This document shows positions 7,947 through 14,954 of a stretch of 27,126 nucleotides of DNA, in pieces. The position numbers and the translations under genes are program-made. Origin of the DNA: an uncultured Clostridia bacterium (GTDB taxonomy: Bacteria; Bacillota; Clostridia; TANB77; CAG-508); NCBI GenBank assembly GCA_947628395.1, contig CANQZP010000009.1, positions 1-27,126 on the forward strand, given 5' to 3'. Position 1 is the stretch's first letter. Each line of letters opens with the position of its first letter. Under the pieces are notes generated by a model that was given only the letters and a program-made list of their open reading frames with translations, had not been told where the DNA came from and did not search any database.

Positions 7947-9145
7947 TTATAATTTACTAATTATCTCTTTTGTTTCTTTCGCAATAATAAGTTCTTCTTC
8001 TGTAGGAACAATCCATAATTTTACTCTTGAACTATCTTTAGAAATTTCATACTCAATATTTCTTGTTTTATTTTTTTCTGGGTCTAATTCAACTCCCATA
8101 AAACCTAGATAAGAACAAATTTTACTTCTTTCATCTGGACCTTTTTCTCCAACTCCACCTGTAAATGTTATTACATCTACACCATTCATAGTAACTGCAT
8201 ATTTGCCTATATACTGAGCTATGATATAGCAATATGTGTCTAATGCAAATTTTGCTCTTTCATCTCCGTTTTCCATTTCTCTTAAAACATCTCTGTTATC
8301 ACAAGAAATTCCAGATAAACCTAAAAGGCCTGATTCTTTATTTAATATCTTTTCCATTTGTTTTGGAGTAAGATTTTCTTGTTCCATAATATAAGTTACA
8401 ACTGATGGGTCCAAATCACCACTTCTTGTTCCCATTGCTATACCACCGAAGTGGTGTAAGTCCCATACTAGTATCTACACTTTTTCCATATTGAATAGCA
8501 CAAATACTAGCTCCGTTGTCCTAAATGACAACTTATTATCTTTAAGTCTTCAACATTTTTATTTAATATTTCTGCAACTCTCTTAGATACATACTTATGT
8601 GATGTTCCATGAGCTCCATATTTTCTAATTCCATATTTTTCATAATATTCATAAGGTATTGGATAAATAAAATGTTCCTTTGGAATTGTTTGATGAAATG
8701 CTGTATCAAAAACTGCAACATTTGGTCTACCTGGTAAGATATTTTGACAAGCTCTTATTCCTTGAAGATGTGCAGGATTATGCAAAGGTGCAAATTTTAT
8801 TGCATCTTCTATTCCTTTTATTACATCTTCATCTACTATAGTAGAGTCTTTAAATTTCTCTCCACCATGCACAACTCTGTGTCCTACTGCTCCGATTTCA
8901 TCAAAACTACTAATAACTGGATAGTCTTTATTTATCAGCTCTTGCATTACAATTTTCAAAGCCTCTTCATGGTCTTTAACTTTAATTTCTTTTTTATATT
9001 TTTCTCCATTTATTTTATGAGTAATTAAAGAATTTTCTTGACCAATTCTTTCAAAATTTCCCTTAGCTAATAAAGTATCACTTTCCATATCAATTAAGCT
9101 ATATTTAAGCGAAGAACTTCCACAATTTACAACTAAAATTTTCAT
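7947..9145 (-). CDS. ackA: Acetate kinase, first copy, with two +1 shifts at CGG codons
   Basis: Closely related paralogue of the downstream ackA. Three successive frames are needed. The first is 9145-8516 (210 codons, MKILVVNCGSSS to CHLGQ). The second is 8514-8449 (22 codons, GASICAIQYGKSVDTSMGLTPL), and the third is 8447-7947 (GGIAMGTRSGDLDP to the stop). Skipping the C at 8515 and the C at 8448 gives a 398-residue enzyme of normal length. In the unshifted frame, translation ends three codons into the first site (CGG AGC TAG). The second shift follows Leu232, the same residue as in the other copy. The ATG at 9145 has AAAGGAG 5 nt upstream; the in-frame start 21 nt earlier is not supported. 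It lies downstream of pta, giving the classical Pta-AckA acetate pathway. Confidence 0.85.
8446..8448 (-). other. In-frame CGG codon at the second frameshift point of ackA copy 1
   Basis: The minus-strand context is CCA CTT CGG TGG TAT, the same position and the same CTT-C-GGN arrangement as in copy 2. Skipping the C at 8448 restores TPLGGIAMGTRSGD. Confidence 0.7.
8513..8515 (-). other. In-frame CGG codon at the first frameshift point of ackA copy 1
   Basis: The minus-strand context is GGA CAA CGG AGC TAG. Skipping the C at 8515 restores HLGQ-GASICAI. The other copy reads CAA GGC TCT here with no extra base, so this site is specific to copy 1. Confidence 0.7.
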
Positions 9146-9186
9146 AAAATCTCCTTTATTTTTCAATACAAAATGAAAAATACCTT

Positions 9187-10179
9187 CTATTGTCCTTGTA
9201 CAGCAGTAATCGCAACCACACCCACAATATCATCACTACTACATCCTCTTGATAAATCATTAACTGGTTTAGCAATTCCTTGACATAAAGGTCCATACGC
9301 TTCAGCTTTTCCTAATCTCTGTGTTAATTTATATCCTATATTTCCTGCATTTAAGTCTGGAAATATTAATGTATTACAATAACCAGCAACACTACTATTA
9401 GGAGCTTTACTCTTTCCAATTTCAGGAACTATAGCAGCATCTAACTGTAACTCTCCATCAACCTTAAGCTCTGGATATTTTTCTTTTATAATTCTAGTAG
9501 CCTCTATTACTTTTTCTGTTGATTCAGATTTTGCGCTTCCATAACTTGAATATGAAAGCATACCTATTTTAGCTTCTTTTCCTACTAATTTTTCAAAACT
9601 TTCTGCTGATGCTTTAGCTATTTCAGATAAACTTTCAGCATCAGGATTTGCATTTAATCCACAATCAGAAAATACAAAAATTCCATTTTCTCCATATTCA
9701 CAATCAGGTACAACCATTAAGAAAAATGCTGAAACAAGTTTTGTACCTGGAAGTGTTTTTAATATCTGAAGTGCAGGTCTTAATGTATCTGCTGTAGAAT
9801 GTGCAGCTCCTGATACTAATCCGTCTGCATCTTCATTTTTTACCATCATCATTCCAAAAAATACTGGGTCTAATATTTTTTGTTTAGCATCTTCTAAAGT
9901 CATTCCTTTTTCTTTTCTAAGTTCATAGAATTTTTCAACATATTCTTGATATTTCTCAGATTTTTGAGGATCTACTATTTTTGCTTTTGAAATATCTATA
10001 TTATTTGCATTTGCTTTAGTTTTTATTTCATTTTCGTTGCCTATTAAAATAATATGAGCAAAACCCTCCTTTCCGATTTTGTCCGTAGCTTCCAATACAC
10101 GAATATCATTAGCTTCTGGTAACACAATCGTTTTTATCTCGGATTTTGCTCTTTTCTTTATATCTTCAATAAAACTCAT
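9187..10179 (-). CDS. pta: Phosphate acetyltransferase
   Basis: Pta converts acetyl-CoA and phosphate to acetyl phosphate, the substrate of acetate kinase. The 330-residue length is that of the short, single-domain Pta. Recognisable segments are KTIVLPEANDIRVLEA at the N-terminus, DGLVSGAAHSTADTLRPAL in the substrate-binding region, FFLMVVPD, FSDCGLNANP and GPLCQGIAKPVNDLSRG near the end. GGAGGG precedes the ATG at 10179. It is the first gene of the operon, 41 bp upstream of the first ackA copy, behind a near-consensus promoter. Unlike both ackA genes its frame is intact. Confidence 0.95.
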   Translation of the reverse strand: MSFIEDIKKRAKSEIKTIVLPEANDIRVLEATDKIGKEGFAHIILIGNENEIKTKANANNIDISKAKIVDPQKSEKYQEYVEKFYELRKEKGMTLEDAKQKILDPVFFGMMMVKNEDADGLVSGAAHSTADTLRPALQILKTLPGTKLVSAFFLMVVPDCEYGENGIFVFSDCGLNANPDAESLSEIAKASAESFEKLVGKEAKIGMLSYSSYGSAKSESTEKVIEATRIIKEKYPELKVDGELQLDAAIVPEIGKSKAPNSSVAGYCNTLIFPDLNAGNIGYKLTQRLGKAEAYGPLCQGIAKPVNDLSRGCSSDDIVGVVAITAVQGQ

Positions 10180-10214
10180 ATTTCCCTCCTATATTTATTT
10201 GCTCTAACGATTAA

Positions 10215-10243
10215 ATTATATAAGATAGTATTTTTAGAGTCAA
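10215..10243 (-). promoter_or_regulatory. Promoter of the pta-ackA operon
   Basis: Minus-strand TTGACT (10238-10243), 17-bp spacer, TATAAT (10215-10220), one mismatch from the sigma-A consensus. It points away from the rluD promoter. Confidence 0.8.
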
Positions 10244-10266
10244 GCTTTATTTTGGATTTTGATACA

Positions 10267-10295
10267 TTGACAGATGTATTGTAAATTTATATAAT
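10267..10295 (+). promoter_or_regulatory. Promoter of the pseudouridine synthase gene
   Basis: A perfect TTGACA (10267-10272), 17-bp spacer and TATAAT (10290-10295). Confidence 0.85.
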
Positions 10296-10335
10296 TTGAT
10301 TACACTTAAGAGTCTATTTTTTTTTGAGGTAATTT

Positions 10336-11220
10336 ATGAAAATAACTTATTATATTACAGAAAAAGATTATTCTATAAAACAAATATTAAAAGAACATTT
10401 TTTTATGTCTGAACGTTTTATATTAAAATTGAAAAAAAATAATTGTATTTATCTAAATAATTCTTGTGTGAACATAAATTCAAATATTAATTGTAATGAT
10501 GTTTTAGATATTATTGAAAATTTTGAAGAAGATAATTCTAATATTATTCCAAATGAAAATATTCCTCTATCTATTATTTATGAAGATGAATATATGATTA
10601 TAGTTAATAAACAACCTGGAGTTCCTGTTCACCCTTCTATGTCATTTTATGAAACTTCTCTTTCAAATGCTGTTAAATATTATTTTGATCAAATTGGTTT
10701 AAAGAAAAAAATAAGACCTGTAAATCGCTTAGATAAAGACACATCTGGATTAGTAGTATTTGCAAAAAATGAATATATTCAGGAATGTCTTATAAAACAA
10801 ATGAAATTAAATTTATTTAAGAAAAAATATATTGCAATTTTAAAAGGAATTTTAGAAGAAAAAAGTGGGATAATAGATGCTCCTATTGCTAGAAAATATG
10901 ATAGTATTATTGAAAGATGTATTGATTCAAATGGTGATAAAGCAATTTCTAACTATACTGTTTTAAAAGAATTTGAAAATTTTAGTATGGTAGAATTTTC
11001 TTTAGAAACTGGAAGAACTCATCAAATTCGTGTACATTCTGCATATATTGGTCATCCAATTATAGGTGATTCTTTATATGGAGAAAAATCTGATTTGATT
11101 TCAAGACAAGCACTTCACAGTTATTACATTTCTTTTATTCATCCCATTACACGCGAAAAAGTGGAATTTAAAATTTCACTACCTGAGGATATGTTATTTC
11201 TTACAAAAAAATATAGCTAG
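10336..11220 (+). CDS. RluD/YlyB-family RNA pseudouridine synthase
   Basis: Enzyme of 294 residues that isomerises uridines in RNA, probably 23S rRNA. The catalytic motif RLDKDTSGL contains Asp133. IIYEDEYMIIVNKQPGVPVHP (start of the catalytic domain, about 80-100), TGRTHQIRVH and HPIIGDSLYG are all family hallmarks. The first 60 residues are a poorly conserved S4-like region (FMSERFILKLKKNNCIYLN). GAGGT precedes the ATG. It is a single-gene unit. The exact target position cannot be told from sequence alone. Confidence 0.9.
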   Translation: MKITYYITEKDYSIKQILKEHFFMSERFILKLKKNNCIYLNNSCVNINSNINCNDVLDIIENFEEDNSNIIPNENIPLSIIYEDEYMIIVNKQPGVPVHPSMSFYETSLSNAVKYYFDQIGLKKKIRPVNRLDKDTSGLVVFAKNEYIQECLIKQMKLNLFKKKYIAILKGILEEKSGIIDAPIARKYDSIIERCIDSNGDKAISNYTVLKEFENFSMVEFSLETGRTHQIRVHSAYIGHPIIGDSLYGEKSDLISRQALHSYYISFIHPITREKVEFKISLPEDMLFLTKKYS

Positions 11221-11246
11221 TTTATAAACTTTAGCTATATTTTTTC
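11208..11246. terminator. Terminator between rluD-type gene and the 34-codon gene
   Basis: Arms AAATATAGCTA and TAGCTATATTT overlap the stop codon of the pseudouridine synthase gene, with T runs on both strands. It can end both convergent transcripts. Confidence 0.75.
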
Positions 11247-11253
11247 ATCTTTA

Positions 11254-11358
11254 TTATAATTCTTCATTAAATGGATTTTTATCTAAATTGTTCATATCAA
11301 AATTAAGTTTCATAAGTTCAATATCATCTTTAAAACTATATTCATAATCTTTTGCCAT
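11254..11358 (-). CDS. Small acidic protein of 34 residues
   Basis: A short frame starting MAKDYEYSFKDDIELM and ending NPFNEEL, rich in Asp and Glu, with no membrane segment or known motif. Three signals support a real gene. AAAAGGAGGATTATT leads into the ATG at 11358. A separate promoter (11383-11411) lies directly upstream, and a terminator hairpin follows 8 bp after the stop. No function can be assigned. It lies between the ABC exporter and the rluD-type gene and is transcribed in the same direction as the exporter. Confidence 0.72.
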   Translation of the reverse strand: MAKDYEYSFKDDIELMKLNFDMNNLDKNPFNEEL

Positions 11359-11382
11359 AATAATCCTCCTTTTACCTTAAAT

Positions 11383-11411
11383 ATTATATAACTTTTTTAA
11401 TAAAGTATCAA
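11383..11411 (-). promoter_or_regulatory. Promoter of the 34-codon gene
   Basis: Minus-strand TTGATA (11406-11411), 17-bp spacer, TATAAT (11383-11388). The predicted transcript is only about 150 nt long. Confidence 0.7.
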
Positions 11412-11432
11412 TCTATTCCATCATTATTGTTT

Positions 11433-13175
11433 CTAATTTAGACTTTCATAATAAGAATTATATAAACTACTATAATATCCTCCATTATTTACTAATTCAT
11501 CATGATTACCTTGTTCTATTATTTCTCCATCAGATAAAACAATTATTTTATCCACATTAACAATTGTAGATAATCTATGTGCAATAAAAATTGATGTTTT
11601 TTCTTTTGAAATTTCATCTACTGATTTTTGAATCAACTCTTCTGTATGTGTATCTATATTAGCAGTAGCTTCATCTAAAATAAAAATTGAAGGATTATGT
11701 GCGAATATTCTTGCAAAAGCCAATAATTGTTTTTCTCCAGCAGAATATGAATTCCCTCTTTCATCAGCAATCTGATCTATACCATTTGGCAATGAATTCA
11801 CAAAATCTTCTGCCGAAGATAATTTTAATGTCTTTTCTACTTCCTCATCTAACATATTTTTATTCATAGAAATATTATCTTTTATACTTTTAGCAAATAT
11901 GAAAGGATCCTGAAGAATTATTCCAATATTCTTTCTAAGAGAACGAATATTTATATCTTTAATATTTATTCCATCTAAAAGAATTTCACCCTTTTGGATT
12001 TCATAAAATCTATTAATAAGATTAGTAATAGTCGTTTTTCCTGACCCAGTTCTACCAACTAAAGCAGCACTTTCTCCTGGATTTATTGTAAAACTTACAT
12101 CCTTTAAAACCCATTCCTCTTCTTTATATGCAAACCAAACATGTTTAAATTCTATTTTCCCTTCAAGTTTATCTATAATTATGCCTTTCTCAAAATCCTC
12201 TAAATACTCTTTCTTTTCTAAAATTTCAAATATCTTATCAATAGAAACTAAAGATTCTTGTACTGTTTCTATGTTTTCTATAATTCTATTAATTGGCTCA
12301 AAAATTTGTTTAATATATGTTATAAATACGTATATTATACCAACCTCTAAATTAATACCTAACCAAGAATTAACACAAGCCCAAGTTACAATAGCAATTC
12401 CTAAGTTTTCTAATATTGTCATAAGTCCTGGTAATAATCCTTCAAACAATGTTGGTCCTATTCTAGAATTTCTAAATTTATCTGTTAAATCTTCACACTC
12501 TTTTTGTTTTTCATATTGTCTACCAAAAATCTTAATCAATTTCATCCCATATATTGATTCTGCCAAAAAAATATTTAATTTTGTTTTTATACGCTTTGAA
12601 TATTCATAACCTTTTTTTATTGCCTTTGTTATAAAAACTGAAAAAATAATTATAAATGGAATAATTAAAAAACTTAACATACTTAATTTATAACTTAAAT
12701 AAATCATTATTGATACTAATACAATAATCAAAATTATATCTTTAATTATAGTTGTTAAAACTTCTTTAAAAAGTGTAGTTATATCTTCCACATCATTTGT
12801 TACTCTAACAAATAAAGTTCCAGCAGGCGTTTTATCATGAAATGGAATATTAGCGTTTTCTATAAATTTATATAATTTATTTCTCAAATTATATATAACA
12901 TCTTCTCCTACCATAATTGTAGCTGTAGTCGATATAAAATCTAATATATTTCCTAATAAAACTAATCCTATATAAATTGCACTTATTAATCCTATTGTAA
13001 CAACACCTTTTTGATATATTCCTAAACTTAGATAATCATCTATTACTATTTTTATAAGATATGGTTTTGTCAATTCGCATATTGTAATAACTAGTGAAAT
13101 AATAGAAATTATTATTAATGGTTTAGTTTTTGGCTTTATTAATTTAAAACATCTACTTATAGTTTTATTTTTCAT
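11433..13175 (-). CDS. Heterodimeric ABC exporter, subunit B
   Basis: ABC half-transporter of about 580 residues: six membrane helices in the first 300 residues, then an ATPase domain. Walker A is GRTGSGKTT and Walker B ends FILDEATANID with the catalytic Glu present. The signature is degenerate (YSAGEKQ instead of LSGGQ). Its partner upstream has the opposite pattern, so together they form one active and one degenerate ATP site, as in LmrCD or TM287/288-type exporters. The substrate is unknown; lipids, drugs or peptides are possible. ATG codons lie at 13181 and 13175; GAGGGAG abuts the first and is 6 nt from the second, so 13175 is preferred. It starts 12 bp after the stop of subunit A. Confidence 0.9.
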   Translation of the reverse strand: MKNKTISRCFKLIKPKTKPLIIISIISLVITICELTKPYLIKIVIDDYLSLGIYQKGVVTIGLISAIYIGLVLLGNILDFISTTATIMVGEDVIYNLRNKLYKFIENANIPFHDKTPAGTLFVRVTNDVEDITTLFKEVLTTIIKDIILIIVLVSIMIYLSYKLSMLSFLIIPFIIIFSVFITKAIKKGYEYSKRIKTKLNIFLAESIYGMKLIKIFGRQYEKQKECEDLTDKFRNSRIGPTLFEGLLPGLMTILENLGIAIVTWACVNSWLGINLEVGIIYVFITYIKQIFEPINRIIENIETVQESLVSIDKIFEILEKKEYLEDFEKGIIIDKLEGKIEFKHVWFAYKEEEWVLKDVSFTINPGESAALVGRTGSGKTTITNLINRFYEIQKGEILLDGINIKDINIRSLRKNIGIILQDPFIFAKSIKDNISMNKNMLDEEVEKTLKLSSAEDFVNSLPNGIDQIADERGNSYSAGEKQLLAFARIFAHNPSIFILDEATANIDTHTEELIQKSVDEISKEKTSIFIAHRLSTIVNVDKIIVLSDGEIIEQGNHDELVNNGGYYSSLYNSYYESLN

Positions 13176-13187
13176 TTGCATCTCCCT

Positions 13188-14936
13188 CTAGTCTAATAAA
13201 GAATTTTCTGTTTTAGTTGATTGTTGCATGAAAAAGTCATAATATAATCCTTTTTGATTTATTAAAGAATCATGAACTCCTGCTTCTACTATTTTCCCTT
13301 TATCAAGTACTATTATTTTATCACTATTTTTTATATCAGATATTCTATTTGAAATTATTATACACGTTTTATTTTCAGTCATACTTTTTACATTTTCTAA
13401 TACTTTTTCTTCAGTCTTATTATCTAAAGCAGAAAAAGTATCATCAAATATAATTATATTACTAGATTTTAAAAACGCTCTTGATATTACTAATCTCTGT
13501 TTTTGCCCACCAGATAAATCCGTTCCTCTTTCGCCTATTACTGTATCAATTCCATTTGGCATTTTTCTTATATCTTCATATATCATAGCATTTTTAGTAC
13601 TTTCATCTATATCTCTATCTTCAAAATCATCTCTAAATAAACTTATATTTTCCTTTAACGATGTAGAAAACAAGAAATTATCTTGAGTTATATAACATAT
13701 ATTTTCTCTTAATATTTCTATTGGAATATCATTAATATCTTTTCCATCTATAAATATTTTTCCTCTATCTACTTGATATAATCTAAGTAACAAATTCATT
13801 AAAGTAGTTTTTCCACTAGCAATTGTTCCTATAATTCCTAATGTTTCCCCACTTTCAACTTGTAAATTTATGTCTTCTAATACCTTTTCTATACAATCAG
13901 GATAGTTATAACTCAAATTATTTATTTTTATATCTCCATATAATTTTTCTTTAATATCTTCATTTGGTTTTATTTTTATTTTTTCTTTTTCCAAAGAAAA
14001 AATTTTATCTAATCTTTTATAAGATATTTGAGCCCTTTTATATTGTGAAATTACTCCTGGAATCCAAGATACTGGTCCAATAAATAATCCAATATATCCA
14101 TTAAAAGCTACAAAATCACCTATTGTAATTGTATTTTCTAAAACTAATTTTGATCCGAATAATATTGAAATACCATAGCATAATCCAAAACATATATTTA
14201 TAGTAGTAGTAATTAAAGATGAGTGAACTTCAGTAGCAATATTACTAGACTTTACTTTTCTATTTTTCCTTATAAATTCTTTTAATTGTTCACCCTCACA
14301 AGAATATGCTTTTGTGGTTTTTATACTATCTGTACTCTCTTGAACATATTCTGAAAGCTCTGTAAAATAAATTTGTGATTTTCTGAAACTTCTCTCTACA
14401 TAATTTTTTATTTTAATTACAATATATGTAGTAATTATAATTGGACATAATGTTATAATAGTCAGCTTTAAATCTACATTGCTTGCCATTGTAATTCCAG
14501 CTATAATCAATGTTGTCACAAATCTAGTTCCATAAGATAACACCTTTTGTACTAGTCTTCTTATTTCATTTACATCTTTTACAAAATATGACATAAGTTC
14601 GCCGTTTTTTATCTTCTGTAATTTTGATAACTTTATCTTCATTACTCTTTCGAAGACTTTATCTTTTAGCTCTTTTTCTACACTTCTCTGATTATATGAA
14701 TCATAATATTTCCAGCACATTCTTACCGCTAATAAAATAAAACAAATACCGACTAAATAATAAGTATAATTAATTATTTCAGATTTATTTTTGTCTATAT
14801 CATATAATAAATCAATAATTATTCCAATTATCTTTGGTGGGAACGTAAGTAGCCACATATTTATTGTTATAACAACTATTTGAAAAAACATTCCCTTTTT
14901 GTGCTTCTTTAATATTTTTAACATTACTTCTTTCAT
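13188..14936 (-). CDS. Heterodimeric ABC exporter, subunit A
   Basis: ABC half-transporter of 582 residues with an N-terminal six-helix domain and a C-terminal ATPase. Walker A is GTIASGKTT and the signature is canonical (DLSGGQKQR). The residue after the Walker B Asp is Asp, not Glu (IIIFDDTFSALD), so its own ATP site is predicted to be poorly hydrolytic. This complements subunit B, which has the Glu but a poor signature. AAAGGA precedes the ATG. It begins 18 bp after the NrdD-like gene and is probably transcribed from the same promoter at 17099-17127. Confidence 0.9.
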   Translation of the reverse strand: MKEVMLKILKKHKKGMFFQIVVITINMWLLTFPPKIIGIIIDLLYDIDKNKSEIINYTYYLVGICFILLAVRMCWKYYDSYNQRSVEKELKDKVFERVMKIKLSKLQKIKNGELMSYFVKDVNEIRRLVQKVLSYGTRFVTTLIIAGITMASNVDLKLTIITLCPIIITTYIVIKIKNYVERSFRKSQIYFTELSEYVQESTDSIKTTKAYSCEGEQLKEFIRKNRKVKSSNIATEVHSSLITTTINICFGLCYGISILFGSKLVLENTITIGDFVAFNGYIGLFIGPVSWIPGVISQYKRAQISYKRLDKIFSLEKEKIKIKPNEDIKEKLYGDIKINNLSYNYPDCIEKVLEDINLQVESGETLGIIGTIASGKTTLMNLLLRLYQVDRGKIFIDGKDINDIPIEILRENICYITQDNFLFSTSLKENISLFRDDFEDRDIDESTKNAMIYEDIRKMPNGIDTVIGERGTDLSGGQKQRLVISRAFLKSSNIIIFDDTFSALDNKTEEKVLENVKSMTENKTCIIISNRISDIKNSDKIIVLDKGKIVEAGVHDSLINQKGLYYDFFMQQSTKTENSLLD

Positions 14937-14954
14937 TTTTATTTTCCTTTGTAA

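Noticed and set aside
6702..9145. Both ackA genes as ordinary pseudogenes, or separately translated half-enzymes
   Set aside because: The lesions fall only at CGG codons, one at the same base in both copies, and the remaining sequence is intact. Half-enzymes from the internal ATG codons after the Gly-Gly codons would omit the 22-codon middle frame of copy 1. Sequencing error cannot be excluded from sequence alone.
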